A DNA stretch of 64,000 nt from Gordionus sp. m RMFG-2023. Its lineage: Eukaryota; Nematomorpha; Gordioida; Chordodea; Parachordodidae. The stretch is taken from positions 34,830,508 through 34,894,507 of the forward strand of contig NC_088776.1 of NCBI RefSeq assembly GCF_954871325.1. Reading direction: 5' to 3'. Below the pieces are notes generated by a model, which made no database searches, was not told the DNA's origin, and worked only from the letters and a program-made list of their open reading frames with translations. The position numbers and the translations under genes were made by a program. Positions 1 to 12,721 of this stretch are shown piece after piece (the first letter of the stretch is position 1; each line of letters begins with the position of its first letter).

Positions 1-3000
1 CTTCTTGATTCAATCTATGATTTATTTACTAAAGTATATATTGATTTATTAAACAAAATTATCAATTTATTAAAATTAAAATTTGATGTTAATTTTAAAA
101 AAAATCTCAGCAGAAAATGTTAACTATGACAGTATATGTATATAATATAGTAATTATAGTAATATACTTAAAATGTATTAATTATGAGAAAACAGAGTTG
201 AATAGCTTTGGTTTAGGGGCATAAAGAAAGCATTCAGCTTTTTTAAAATAAAAAGTTATTTTTTAATCTAAATAAAATTTTAATAAATCATGAAATTTTA
301 TTTCTTTTTATTCTTTCTTTCCTCCCTCGAAAAAGAGATTACAATTACAAAAACTCTAAATTATATCATGTAGATAAAATAAATAAGAGGAACATACTTT
401 TTTTAATTAATTAATGTTTTCGATTTCAGATTATAGAAGAGTTATTAAGGAAATTACCTTTTGAAAAAACTCATAATTTATATAATATAAAAAATATATG
501 TTATCTATATGCAGAGATTGTATATATTAAAAATAACAAAAAAAACATTCCCTCTTTAATAGTAAGTTATTTGATTGAATCTAAAAATGCTTTTAAGTGA
601 TCAAGATTTTTTTTAATTATATAACTTTTGATTGATTTTCATTCTTTGTAAACTATATAATTTCTCAAAAATTGAAATTATTATTATAGATAGAATGAAT
701 TAAACATAAGAATTTTGGGTTAAGTGAGTTTATTGTTGCTAAAAGATCGTCAATGTAAATGAAACGTTCAACTAAGTTGACTAAAACCTATGAGCCTTTG
801 ACAGGTTTCACTGTATTATACTTTATTTAGCCATTATATTTTTAAAATTAAATCATGGTCACTATCAAAGATTTCTTTAAATAACATATGCAATAACACC
901 ATGTAGCGCATGAAATTATTAACGAATTAAAAATAAGAATCATGTTTTAGGTCTTAAATTACATTTCTATTTATATCGCCTTCCCAATCATTCATTTAAA
1001 ACTTCATATCATAAATGTGTTTTATACAACTGAATCGCTTTCCATATTTCTCACTTTTAGCCCCCCTCTTTCCCTCCTCGCATCTCCTAGAAAGAAAATA
1101 AGTAAATAAGTTAAAATAGTTTTTCTTTAAATAGTAAGTAAAATCGAATTTTTTTAAATAAAGATATATTTCAATATTTTAGAAAAAGTAGAGTTTGTGA
1201 AAAAAATCTTCAAAAACTTTTTAAGCAAAATAATTTTATCAGAATTTTTTTTTAAAACATAATATTTTTTTTTTTTAAAAAAACTTTGCAAAAAAAGTAT
1301 ATTGCAAGTTATTTTTATAAATAATACAATACAACATTTTTTAAATTTTATTTTCAAAAGAAATTAAATGATAACACAATTTAGATAATAAACAAATGAT
1401 TGCACTGAAAAATTTACAATTTTATTTATTATTGAAAAAAATTATCAAATGCACCGAAAAAAATATAATAACAAAATATAAAATTATTTTTCGTTAATAT
1501 TTGAGCTTAATAAATTTTGATTTTAATTTGCAAAATTTGTACCAAAATTTAGATTAGTTTTTCTTCAAATAAGCTTCCGTAGACTAAACAAATGTTCTAC
1601 AGGAGCCCTCTATGTAAGTGATATACTCTATTTAGTAACAGTCAATTTAAATTTGGAAAATCTTAATACAAAAGCAATAAATAGATATATTTAACATATT
1701 TTAAACTTAAGAAATAAAGAGTTACTTCTGTCATTATATTCCAAAATATGTAAGAAGTTAATTATTATTTACTTATCAACACTAGAAAAAATAATCAATC
1801 AAAAATTAAATATATAATGCAAAACCATTATTATTTAAAATAAGAATAATCCGACATAAGGTCTGGAAGCACAAAGAGGGTATAGAGGTTTCTTGAATGA
1901 ATCCTGGCTATTCCTATTACAACAGTATTCTCTTCCAGAATAACTTTAAAATATAACACTAGATTAAAATGGAAACTTTAATATTATAATTAATTAACCA
2001 ACTGTCAACCTTCTAATTTAAATTATTATATTTGTCCTAACATTTCGATTGTTAATTATATTGTAGTTATAGTTGATTTTTATTATATTGTTATCAATCG
2101 AGATTTCAGCCAGATTTTTCTGTTTTTGGAGATGATGATAGAAGTAATCTATGTGTTCAGAGAAAATTTTTGTGATGATATATTTTTTTTATTAGACACC
2201 TTATAAAACAGGTAAAATCTACTCTCGTGTAATTATCTCTTTAGTATTTTATTCAAAATTAGCAGTATTTATTTTCAATAATAATAACAAATTATCAGTA
2301 TTTTATTTATTCTATCAGTATACAAAATAATGTCAGTTGGATGAGTATAAAATTTTCAGTAAATATATTTTTTTTTCAGTATTTATAGATTTGCCATTAA
2401 TTTTTTTTTTCTTAGTTATTTGATTGATTTCTCATAAAACATATTTTTCCTCCATTATTTTAATTATTACCAGCAAAATAAGTACATTATTTAAATTAAT
2501 TTGATAGTAAAAAAAAAAAGATATTTGATTTGTAAATATTAATTAGAATTACAAAAAACGCTCTGCGGATTAAATATTATAAATTATATTCTCTAATTTT
2601 AATTATTTTTGATAAAATTATCAAAAGATTTAAACATATTATATTAAATACAAACAATAGGGCAAAAGTTACATTTAATCACAAGTAACAAAAAAGTTTA
2701 TATTTGCGACTGCTTTATATTTGTGGATCCAAATGTATATATATACATGGGCAATTAAGCCTTGTCGACTTAACCTACATAGCATTTTTTAATAGAATTT
2801 TTATTTTTTATATATTTTTATAGATATAGTATATCAATTTTAGATATATGTATTTATTAATTTTAATCAAAAATTTATCTTATTGTAAATTTTTAATATT
2901 GAATACATGTACAAATTATTAATTTATTATTAAAATATGTATCCAGCATATTTATAATTAGTTGTTAATGTATAAGAAAATAAATTAAAACTTAATTAAT

Positions 3001-3660
3001 AGAGCATATAAATAAACCTGCATAATTTGCAATTACCTTGACATTTGTTTAGTCAAACTTCATCTTTTGACTTTATTTGTCCAAATCTCCTACAAGAGGT
3101 GAGATTCGATAAAATGTTCGTCACATGACAGGAACTATCTCTAACCCTCTGAGTCAATCAGTATGAGAAATTTGAAAAGGGCACGATCACAATGACCTCT
3201 ATCACTAACCAATTTCATTACTCGTTATAAAGAAAAATAAATATTTTATTCCTGAACAAATTTTATTTTATTGAACAAATTTTTTTTAGCTGATCCTTTT
3301 TTTTGTCATTAAAAAAATGCTGAACAATTTTATATTTAATTAATATTAATTTTATAATGCCAAGGATGGGAAAAAAATATATTGATAATTTCATTAAAAT
3401 GAAGTTTTAATCATTCGTGTAAAAAAATTCGATTTTTTTGCTGTTTTAGTGAACTAAAAAGCATGTTTTGGAAGGAGGGAGGGGGGGGAGAAAATATTTA
3501 TTAGCTTAAAATGATATCTATGAGAATAGGCAAATTTCTGAACAGGAGGAGGGGGCGATTTCCCTTTGTAGTTTGCAATTTTGACTATAAATAAAAATTA
3601 ATCTCCTAAATTATTAACTATTTGATTAGAGTGCATCATACATTTATTTTTCTGGCACCT
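1..3660. other. AT-rich spacer without a recognisable gene
   Basis: No open frame here looks coding: the few frames present are low-complexity Lys/Asn/Ile/Phe translations of A/T runs. Poly-A and poly-T tracts are frequent. The only structure I can support is the dispersed repeat near 1.56 kb, listed separately. Confidence 0.6.
1558..1645 (+). repeat. Dispersed ~90-bp repeat, copy A
   Basis: Shares a core (TTCTTCAAA, AAGCTTCC, TAGACTAAA, then TTCTACAGGAG) with 54793-54890 on the same strand and with 56950-57012 on the opposite strand. Similarity continues about 35 bp beyond TTCTACAGGAG into an AT-rich tail. No terminal inverted repeat, Pol III box or coding capacity is visible. It may be a fragment of a larger non-autonomous element. 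Confidence 0.55.
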
Positions 3661-3671
3661 CCTCTCTTTCC

Positions 3672-3860
3672 CATCTAGCCTGTTTTTACTAAATAATGAT
3701 AAAAGTCGAGTTTTAACATACTCGGCTCGAGTCTTATATTTTTAATATGGCTGGGTTTAGAAACAATATTTTTGGCCCTGCCCGGATTGGTAAAAAATTT
3801 TCTACAACTCGATCTTGGTATACGGGTCAAATCGAACTTCAGGCCTGTGTTAGTTTTATA
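3672..3860. repeat. Possible decayed G+C-rich miniature element
   Basis: A locally G+C-rich patch with GGCTCGAG, GGCCCTGCCCGG and a right edge AACTTCAGGCCTGTG that resembles the CCTGCAGG / GGCCCGG ends of the hAT miniatures at 17.6, 34.2 and 55.1 kb. I see no clean target duplication and the inverted repeat is poor, so membership is tentative. The 66-codon minus-strand frame across it is most simply a by-product of the repeat. Confidence 0.3.
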
Positions 3861-5354
3861 TAAGGGGGGATTCAAAAAATTTAATAAAATTCTTCAATTG
3901 GTTCTGGTTGTTTTTAAATAATTTTTAAGTCTGATAACTAATTTTAAGATATAGTATCCTGTGCTTAAAATCAATCTTCTGTCTTCTCTTTTAATTTTGG
4001 GCTTATTTTTTATTTTTATTAATTATGCAAATGATTTGGTAAAATGGATAAAAAAAGGTCAGTTTAAATCTCGAATTCATACCCAATTAAGTTACATAAT
4101 ATTTAGTTTTATTTGAAAATATTTAAAGGTGAATTTATGATAATATGCTATTATTAAATTAGTATTATTTATAAAGAGGTCGTAAATTTTTTTTCATGTA
4201 GTAATAATAATTTTACGTAAATTAATGAGATTAAAAAAAGTAAAACTATATTATATTATATATCCACATTTTTTTATATTACCTATAATATCAAAGAAAT
4301 TTAGAAGAGAATAATAAATAACTTAAAAATAAAATTATAAAATTTAGCTTTTAATAAGATATATTATACTATTTATTTTCTACTATATTTAATTTTAATA
4401 CACTTAAAACTTCAAAAGTAAATTCTTCTTATTGGATTAAATTTCAAATTTTACTTATAGTAAAAATAAATTTAAATGGATTGAAAACATTTTCGATAAT
4501 TGTCATAAAACCTTTTCGCTTTTAAAATATTTTCTGTATTATGGTTGCCAAGTCAAAATACCTTTTCACCATAAACTTGTTAGTATATGCCATCTACCAA
4601 TCAATACCATCTGGGCTTGTTAAAAAATAAATTCTCATGATCACGCGAAAATAAAATACCTTTTAGCCTGTATGTCAAACACGCTACCTAGCAACTCTTA
4701 TAAATTATACAATATTGAATCTCCATAAATTTGAAATTAATAATAAATTTTGATTCTCGAAAATTTTTAATATAAATATGGATGATATATACATATAATA
4801 TAAATTATTAACAGAAATAGTATCAAGTTTCTCTTATTAATTGGAAGAAACACCTGAGATATTTATCACCAATTTATAATTTTTATGTAATATTACTAAA
4901 ATATATTCTTTTCATAAAATTATTATTAATCTTTAAAAACTAAAAATATTATATATAAAATATGACGACATTATGATTAATTTTTTAAACTAAAAAATAA
5001 ACTAATGTAATCCTTTTTTTACAATTTTTTTGTAAAGTGGAACATTCAACAATTTAATAGTGGTTTTTTATGATCCTCTAAAAAAAATCATCCTCCGAGT
5101 TTCCACTTATATTGTTATTATAATTTAGATAAATTTTTAAAAAATAAGAGTTTCTGGAAACGATTAAATTTGTTATCAGGATTTTATAAGTATAACGGGG
5201 TTTTTTGAAATTTAAATATAATTATTTAGGCGGTTTAATTTTGTCGGTTTTATTTGACAAATATTTTAAATAAATTTCCTAGAAAAGAAATAATCTGAAA
5301 CAATGCAAAAATTCGATAATTAAAGTTGGTCATTTCTACATATAGATATACGAA
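3861..5354. other. AT-rich spacer, nothing recognised
   Basis: No frame of useful length and no repeat that I can match elsewhere in the window. Confidence 0.55.
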
Positions 5355-5569
5355 TAGTGTGTTTAAACGTCTTGATTTGAGCAGATTTTTAAAAATAGCT
5401 AACTCAATATTTTATAAAGATATTACACAAGCTTGATGTTTTTGCTTATAAATGGTACAAAGTTTTGGACATCTATTAGCAAAATCTCGAAGCTTTGACA
5501 ATATCTTTGTTAAAATATTGAGTTCACCATTTTAAAAATCGGCTCAAATCGAACCATTTAACAACACTA
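5355..5569. mobile_element. hAT-like miniature element (TAGTGTTG family), copy 1
   Basis: A 215-bp element made almost entirely of two inverted arms. The left arm starts TAGTGTGTTTAAACG and the right arm, read on the minus strand, starts TAGTGTTGTTAAATGG. Both continue with a TCGATTTGAGC-like block, a GATTTTTAAAA block and ACTCAATATTTTA, giving arms of about 70 bp. A second copy lies at 10569-10731. The TAGTG end fits hAT-type miniatures, but flanking 8-mers (TATACGAA / TATAAGTG) agree only in the first four bases, so the duplication is decayed or the ends are a few bases off. Confidence 0.75.
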
Positions 5570-6002
5570 TATAAGTGTATCTAAAATCTATATTAAAATG
5601 GCTCAAAAAAAGTTAATAAGTTTTCACTTAAAACTATTTCAATAGAGAATTCCCCCTATAAATATTTCAATCTATGTGTTATATAATATTTACTTATATA
5701 ATTTTTTTATTGTTGTAATAATGTATTTATATTTAAAATGGTATATTAGTTTATTTATTCAGTTTGTTGGAGAATATCTTTTTCTTGTGAGATTAGCAAA
5801 ATAATATATACGATTTAAACGATTATATTATATAATAGTAAATTTATTTTTATATTATACAAATTTAGAGTATGAGATATTATGTAAATAACTTTATTAT
5901 AAAATAAATGCCTATAAGCGGCCGCTTATTACTGTGCGCCAATCTTAAACAATTGATCGTCTTTGATTTCTTTGTCTTTTAAATGAGAATGCAAGCATAG
6001 AA

Positions 6003-6202
<200 letters not shown>

Positions 6203-6885
6203 GAATTCATAAAATTATATTAAAAAATTCTAAAAAATTATTAGAAAATGTAATATTTATAATTTATATGGATTAAATATTTTTTCATGTATTTTCTGAG
6301 ATTAGGGTATATATTTAATAATACATAGTTAAATAACGTTTTCAAAAAACTAATTTTTAAAATTTTTCTTGTTCGACGTTTTTCAAAGCCTCAATGAAAT
6401 TTTGAGGACGATTTGAAGGCTTAATAGAACTGAAATTATTGTATCAACATTTAGTATTTAGTATACTAGTACCTTTTGTTGTTGTATGATATGATACAAC
6501 TTACATTATGTAATTAAAGTGGTGTTTTCAATTACATTTACGTTTAATATTACTTTTTTGACAAATGTTTCACTTAAGGCGAAAAGAAGATATATTTAGA
6601 TTGTAATAATATATTAAAGGTGGTTAATTGTATAACACGATTGGATACAATTGATTTAAGATATATAAAAATCATCTGAGATTATAATTTGTTATTAGTA
6701 ATACTTTACTTTACAAAATTTTGTTATTTTAAAAGAATTTATTCCCATATCAATATTCTTTCAATAGGATTCTTAATAAAATTGAATTGATATTTATATT
6801 CGTTTTTCAATAATAACCACCTATAATATTGGAAACATATAGCAGCTTACATCTTTATACCAATCAAAATACAATCGGTTGTAAC

Positions 6886-8226
6886 CAGGGATGCGAACCC
6901 TTCGACATAAAAAAAAGGGTCCAGGTCCGGGTACAGGAATAAAATTTGAAAGGACCCGGGTCCAAGGTTCGGGTTCAGGGAACATAAATAATGACTCAAA
7001 ATAAGATTTTTTTTATTCATTTATTATTATATTTAATTTAAATTTACAAATGAAAAATTTTAAAATGAAATAATTTATATTTTAAATGTTTTATTCTCGC
7101 ACAATCATAATATCTTCTAAAATATCATCCTTGAGATTTCCGCGTAAAGTAGACAATATATATTTCAAAGATAAAAATTCACGTTCTACCCTTACCTAAA
7201 ATAGATAGTTATCTTTATAAAATTATTGTACTTGTATCGCCGGTACAGCCATGAAGATGCTAGATAAGATATATAATTCTGGATAAGAATTTTAAAATAT
7301 TTATATCCTTATTATCTTAACCTCTTACAACTTTACTATTAAAGATGCAATAATAGGCATTTTTTGATCCCCCTTTCTATCTGAAGATAACTTGATTTTT
7401 TTTCTCTATCTAAAAGTAAAATTTCAAGATCATCAATGTTGCTATCATCATTATTATCTTATCACTACAACCAATAGGTATTGTCGTAGCCTCCAATATA
7501 TTGTAAATAATGGAGTTTTGCTTATGCCATAAATCCTTAAGATAGTCTTTAGCCATTTGTTTTTGCTCAATACTCAAGGGTCTAATTATATAGAAGCGTA
7601 TACAACATGCAAATATTGTTGCTCTCGAATTTTCATGTTTTCTAAAATTTCGTATAAAAAGGACTGTAAATTTTTCTAAATCTAATCGGCATATAATCCA
7701 TATGCCTTAAAATCAAATAAACATAATTGTTCTGGTTGTAATCTTAATATTGTTATTTTTAAACGAACTATGACACTAGTAATGTCCTTTATTTGGCACC
7801 AATCATCTTCCGAGAAAATGATTTCACATGCTCCTATGATAAAATTATTACAGAAATCATCGTTCTAGCTTCATACAAATTGAGGACCAACGTGTTGGGC
7901 ATTATCATTTAAATTAAAATATTATTATTTGTATTACAAAATAATTCACTTTCAAAATAATCAACGTATTTCTATAACATAGCATATTAATAAATTTATA
8001 TAATAAAATATTATTACACTGGAAAATAATTTATGATATCAATCCCTAAATAAAATGGAAGTCCAGGAAGAAAATTGAAAGAAAAACGCAAAGATAGGTT
8101 AATAAAATTTTAAAAAATTTATATTATTTTTTAAAAAAATATTTTATTTTTAAAATTTTTTATAACACCTAGAACCCTTGGACCCTTCACTTTTAAAAAG
8201 GGTCCGGGTTCGGGTTCACATCCCTG
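6886..8226 (-). mobile_element. hAT transposon remnant with perfect 8-bp target duplication
   Basis: The left end is CAGGGATGCGAACCC and the right end, on the minus strand, is CAGGGATGTGAACCC. The element is flanked on both sides by GTTGTAAC (6878-6885 and 8227-8234), an exact 8-bp duplication diagnostic of hAT transposition. Both subterminal regions carry clustered GGGTCC / GGGTTC repeats, plausible transposase-binding sites. At 1341 bp it is too short for a full transposase gene, and its interior holds minus-strand transposase remnants. It is therefore an internally deleted, non-autonomous copy. Confidence 0.9.
7091..7700 (-). pseudogene. hAT transposase remnant (C-terminal dimerisation region)
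   Basis: On the minus strand, 7189-7091 reads VEREFLSLKYILSTLRGNLK and continues DDILEDI to a stop at 7091-7093. This matches the C-terminal end of hAT transposases, where a VER-FS-like motif precedes a run ending in an LLEDI-type segment. Further upstream (about 7600-7450) the same strand reads PLSIEQKQMAKDYLKDLW, also transposase-like. The pieces are in different frames with stops between them, and the catalytic region is not recognisable, so the gene is dead. Confidence 0.65.
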
Positions 8227-8635
8227 GTTGTAACATTTCTTTTCTATAACTTGGTAATAAAAAAATGAAATGTTTTATTATTTTATTTTTCATAAATTTT
8301 ATGTTATTAATGTTATTTAAAAATTTAAATATTGAGTTTTTATTAATATTCAAATGTTATTCTTGGGATAGGAAATCATGTAAAATATTCCAGGTTTTTA
8401 CTAGATAAACTTAGTAAACCCATTTGAATCAAATAAAAATTAATTGTAGTACATTATCTAAAATATTCAATATTCTAAAATTTCTGTCTCTTTTAAAGTT
8501 TAAATTATGCTCCGAATTATCGCTTGATAACGGGACCTGAGAAATCCCAAATAAATGAATAAATTATTATAATGAGTAAAGTTTAAAATAATAAATTTTT
8601 CATAAGAATTAAAATGTGGATCATTCAATGAGATT

Positions 8636-9692
8636 ATTGTTGTAAATGAACGCGTTCGTGAACGAAGTTCGTTTTTTTGAAAAAAGGTGATGAACGGCGT
8701 TCCTTTTTTTTTGACGAACTTTGAACGTGAACGCGTTCCTTTTCTTTGATGAACGCGTTCAATTTTACGTTCGTTCAATTTTAAAAACACTTTTTATTTT
8801 TATTTATTTGAAAAATTAATATTAATCCGCATTTTTTAACAAAAAAGTCTTATATTTTTATTTATTTGAAAAATTAATATTTAATCCAATTTTTTAACAA
8901 AAAAGTCTTATATTTTTTAATCAGCTTTTTTTACTTTTTCCTTTTTCATATTGCAATTAACGTACCTGAGTGCTACTGCTAGAGAAGATAAGATTAAAGT
9001 TTATTAATTTGAATATTTTATATTTTAATTTAATAGATTAGCATTTGAATGGAAAATATTTCATCATCAGATTCTGAAAATCAAAATTCAATATTAGATG
9101 AATTAGAATTACCATGGCCCAAATATCAAAAATATTTCACTGTTTTAAAATCAATTCCGAGATATCCTTTTTTTTTGACGAGGAAGAAGAGGGCAGATTG
9201 GAGGATGATAACATAGCTCAATTTTTTGAAACAATGGATAATAAATTCCCCCTTTTAAAAGAATTGTTTATCAAGTATAACACCGCAATCCCTTCATCTG
9301 CCCTTGTTGAGCGAGTTTTTAGTATAGCTAACGCTGTATTAACTGACAAGCGTTCATGCCTATCAGATGAAAATTTTGAAAAGCAATTATTATTAAAAAT
9401 TTATAAGAATTTTTTTATAAATTTATTTTTTTATCGCTCTATTATATTGTATTTATAATTATATTATCAAAATAAAACTATTATTTTTTATCATGGCTAA
9501 TATATTGTGTTAAAAAATATAAGGCATTTATTTATATTAAATTAAATTTTAAAAAAAATTCATAAAATTTTGAACGTATGAACGCGTTCATGAACTTGAA
9601 CGCGTTCCTTTTTTTGAATTTGAACGTGAACGCGTTCGATTTTTGTCAATGAACGTTGAACGCGTTCGATTTTTTTAAAAATGTTTCACTAA
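8636..9692 (+). mobile_element. Internally deleted hAT transposon with GAACGCGTTC subterminal palindromes
   Basis: Flanked by ATGAGATT at 8628-8635 and 9693-9700, an exact 8-bp target duplication. The ends (left TTGTTGTAAA, right minus strand TTAGTGAAAC) are imperfect versions of the TAGTG-TGTAAA hAT terminus seen at 49089. Both subterminal regions are crowded with the 10-bp perfect palindrome GAACGCGTTC and half-sites GAACG, several copies per end. Inside is a short plus-strand gene with only the start and end of a transposase. Its dimerisation domain is close to that of the 49-kb element. Confidence 0.9.
9050..9458 (+). pseudogene. hAT transposase, N- and C-terminal ends only
   Basis: From an ATG at 9050 the frame reads MENISSSDSENQNS and then ELPWPKYQKYFTV, a plausible transposase N-terminus. 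It runs out near 9180. In a different frame (open 9114-9458) comes DNIAQFFETMDNKFP followed by KYNTAIPSSALVERVFSIAN and LTDKRSCLSDENFEKQLLL. This is the classic hAT dimerisation domain, with its VERVFS core and an LSDENFE tail. The DDE catalytic core and insertion domain are absent. The product could at most dimerise with a full transposase. Confidence 0.8.
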
Positions 9693-10009
9693 ATGAGATT
9701 GATTAATTTAATAATTATCCCATATAATTATTAAAAAATTATACATTAATATATATAGTGTAAACATTTTTGAATTAGAGGGTGTATTAACCCGGAATTA
9801 CATCCCGTAGTTAGGCATTGTAAGTACTTGATTATTGTTTTTTTATAAAGGCTGTGCAATTGCATGTATTGGTATAGTAATATATTATATTTATCGACAT
9901 AAGATTCGATTTAAAGATAATACAGATACGCAACATATATTTTTATAATTTTAGATATGTATTATACAAAATGTTATATTTTAGAATTTTACATTAAACA
10001 AAAAAACGT

Positions 10010-10198
10010 TAAGTGAGTTCTATATTTACAAATTTACAACCACACGCCCTTGCCTTCTTTAAAGAGCTGGGGAAACGGATCTCTACTAGAATCGAAGATC
10101 CCAACGAGGGTTACTACCTACGCCAAAGATTAGCCCTCAATATAATAAAATCCAATTACCTCAGCTTCATATTCTCAATGACTGATACCCCCTAATTA
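10010..10198 (+). pseudogene. 5'-truncated LINE: C-terminal end of a reverse-transcriptase polyprotein
   Basis: An open stretch of 60 codons reads FFKELGKRISTRIEDPNEG then YYLRQRLALNIIKSNYLS and ends at a TAA. From memory this resembles the extreme C-terminus of a metazoan non-LTR RT clade (roughly: L-G-R-R-I, variable, F-L-x-Q-R-L-S-x-A-I-x-x-G-N), the same clade as the RT remnant at 29.7-31.2 kb. A similar but diverged piece lies at 11296-11455. Only the 3' end is present, as expected for a truncated insertion. The family call is tentative; the similarity between the two pieces is seen directly. Confidence 0.45.
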
Positions 10199-10568
10199 CT
10201 TACAATTTATATCTAAATTTTATTATTGTTAATTATCTCGCAAATAGTTAGAATAGTTAATGCCCGAGTAATAAAATAATTATATAAAATACGATTGAAT
10301 AATTTTTCTGGATTTTTTCCTAAAACAAGTCTAATGGTTTATTTTAATGATTTAAAATAATTATGATAATATTAGAAGGAATTTTAAAAAATTGACCATT
10401 TATGAATTTATTTTAAAAAACATTATGAAACCTTACTTTTTACCGTTGGTAAATTACAGTTAATTGGGATGACTAAGTTCCCTAATGAACAAATTCTGAA
10501 TTTTTTAACCCATTAAAGTTAAGATAAATAGGCAGGCGTCATAATAATAATTTCAGAACAATTTTCAC

Positions 10569-10731
10569 TAGTGTTGTTAAATGGCTCGATTTGAGTCGAT
10601 TTCTAAAAATGGCTAACTCATTATTTTGTCCAGGAAATAAATTTCAAACCTTCAGGCTTGCTTAATATTTTCTTGGATAAAACATTAAGTCCGTTTTTAA
10701 AAATCATCTCAAATCGAGCTGTTTAGCGCTA
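10569..10731. mobile_element. hAT-like miniature element (TAGTGTTG family), copy 2
   Basis: The left arm begins TAGTGTTGTTAAATGGCTCG and continues ATTTGAG and GATTTCTAAAAATGG. The right arm, read on the minus strand, has TAGCGCTAAACAGCTCG, ATTTGAG and GATTTTTAAAAACGG. The arms pair over about 60 bp and match copy 1 at 5355. The element is shorter than copy 1 (about 163 bp) because the centre differs. No exact 8-bp duplication is evident. Confidence 0.75.
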
Positions 10732-11155
10732 TTATTTCTACCCTTACCATCTATCTTCATTTTTATCAAATAATAAATAAAATTCCTTTAAGGTCACAAA
10801 AAAATGACTTTTTATTAATACAACATCAGAATTGATGTCAAAATTTTAAATTTTTGATTTTGATGTTTTAATTAAAATTTTCCCAACTGCGTTATTAGCC
10901 GTGAGTTATCTTGTTCCTAGGGTGGGGAGGGGGGAGGTGAATGGGATATTATTTGATAAAAAACATTATTTTATAATAATTTTTTTTATCCAAATTATCA
11001 TATACAATTATATAAAAGATAAAACATATAATTAAAAAATTATATATACGTTGCACTGACAACATTTGGATACTATCGGCAATTGCACATTTTTTATTTG
11101 TACCTTTCTCATATTTCCTCTATCTTGATAATGAAATGATCAAATGTCAAAAGAG

Positions 11156-11200
11156 AAGAGTTGTTAAATTAGCGCGCTACTTTTTCGAAAATAGCGGTAG
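11156..11200. repeat. Possible orphan hAT terminus
   Basis: GAGTTGTTAAATTAGCGCGC followed by TACTTTTTCGAAAATAGCGG has the look of a hAT end (GTTGTTAAA start, then repeated AGCG/TAC motifs). Part of it, GCGCGCTACTTTT, recurs at 54798-54810 beside dispersed repeat copy B. No partner end was found. Confidence 0.25.
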
Positions 11201-11295
11201 CAAATCTTCATTGAGTTTTTCGAATTTTACATGATGACTATTAAAAAAATACTAAATTTTAATCTATATTTTTATAATTAATTTCATGTATCTTT

Positions 11296-11455
11296 TCATT
11301 CCAATAGACCTAACCTGGCTCGCACAAGATTCGGGGTTAGAGCACAAAAATTTATCAAAACCCCCGATAGAGGGTTCTATTTCCGTGAAAAACACGCCAT
11401 TCAAGTCTTATACTCAAACTATCATTGTTTATGTCTACGGACTTATCTCAAAAAT
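11296..11455 (+). pseudogene. Second C-terminal fragment of the same LINE clade
   Basis: The plus-strand frame reads RTRFGVRAQKFIKTPDRG then FYFREKHAIQVLYSNY. It aligns with the 10.0-kb piece over about 30 residues: conserved I-x-T, D, G-(Y/F)-Y-(L/F)-R, A-(L/I), and SNY. No start codon or upstream RT domain is present. It is an independent, more diverged truncated copy. Confidence 0.4.
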
Positions 11456-11459
11456 TTAA

Positions 11460-12690
11460 CATGTTATTATTTTACTAATTGTATTATTATAATATGATCA
11501 AATTTTTGATCAATATAAACCATAAAATTTATTATCGATACTTAAAAAATTTTCCGTTTTTAATTTAATTCTGATATATCCACATTATTTCTAATTTATC
11601 AAGTAATTTAAAATAAAAAAAAAGAGAATGAGACAGATAATAACTACAAGATCTTATAAGTAAGTGATGTTATGAAATTTCCTTTTCCAAGATTTGCAAA
11701 ATATTTTGAATTTAATAAAAAAAATTAATACAGGATTTAACTTTAGATAATGTATAAGGTTAATATCGTCTAATAAAACAGCTTCAAACTATAAATAAAT
11801 AGCGGGTATTATTCATTAAATTTAGTACTGTTTTAAATTTAGAATACCCACAACTCAAATTTTAAAAAGATCGTATCTCAATAATTTTGTTGTGGCTATA
11901 TCCAATAAATCAAATTTCTTCTTAATAATCATCTATAATTGATTCAATTCAGATAATTTTCTTGGTCAATAATCTCTCTTTATCAATCTGATTGAGAGAT
12001 CATATCCTGGTCATTGTTTTCAGACTTTAATGGCAAGAACCTTGTCCAGTTTTAAAGAATTAAAGACTGTTTATTGTTAGATCTATCAGATGTCCCTTAC
12101 ATCGGCACAGCAGGAGGTTGTTGGACTCATATATTTTAACTCACAAATAAACGATTTCCTAAATTTTGATGATTTTAAAGAGGTTTTTTAATATTATAGT
12201 AAATACACTTATTTATACAAATTAGGTTCTAACCTATATGCTGATGATAAGTTGCTAGCTGCCTTTATTCACACCCAATTTTAAGCCCAATTAACCTTAT
12301 ATTGACTTAATCCAAAAAGCAGCTAGAATACTTTAAGAACGGCATTTGCTATAAAAGATTTTTCTTAAATCAGTGATAATAATGCAGTAAAATTTTTTTG
12401 ACACATATTTTTAAATCTAAAATAGTCAAATGAACATTTTTATTAAAAACATGTTAATATAAATAGAGCATTATCCTTAATTGCTAATATTGAGAGATTA
12501 TTAAGTACGCCAAAGCTTATGCTTTCTGATTGCCACCCTAGGCGAGGAGAAAATATAGAGATACTTTTATTGTTAAAATGTAAAAAAAAACAGATTTAAA
12601 GTTTTAGTTATATTTTTATTTTAATATTCCTAAAACGCTATAATATTTCTCTTAAGGTTTTGTCCCAATTATATTAGTACTCATTTCCAT
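11460..12690. other. Spacer upstream of the 12.7-kb LINE
   Basis: No convincing frame. The stretch 12000-12150 is less AT-rich than its surroundings and could be the decayed 5' region of the following LINE, but I recognise no ORF1 or other domain in it. Confidence 0.4.
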
Positions 12691-12721
12691 TTCGAAATCA
12701 AGGGATCTCTATATATATATC

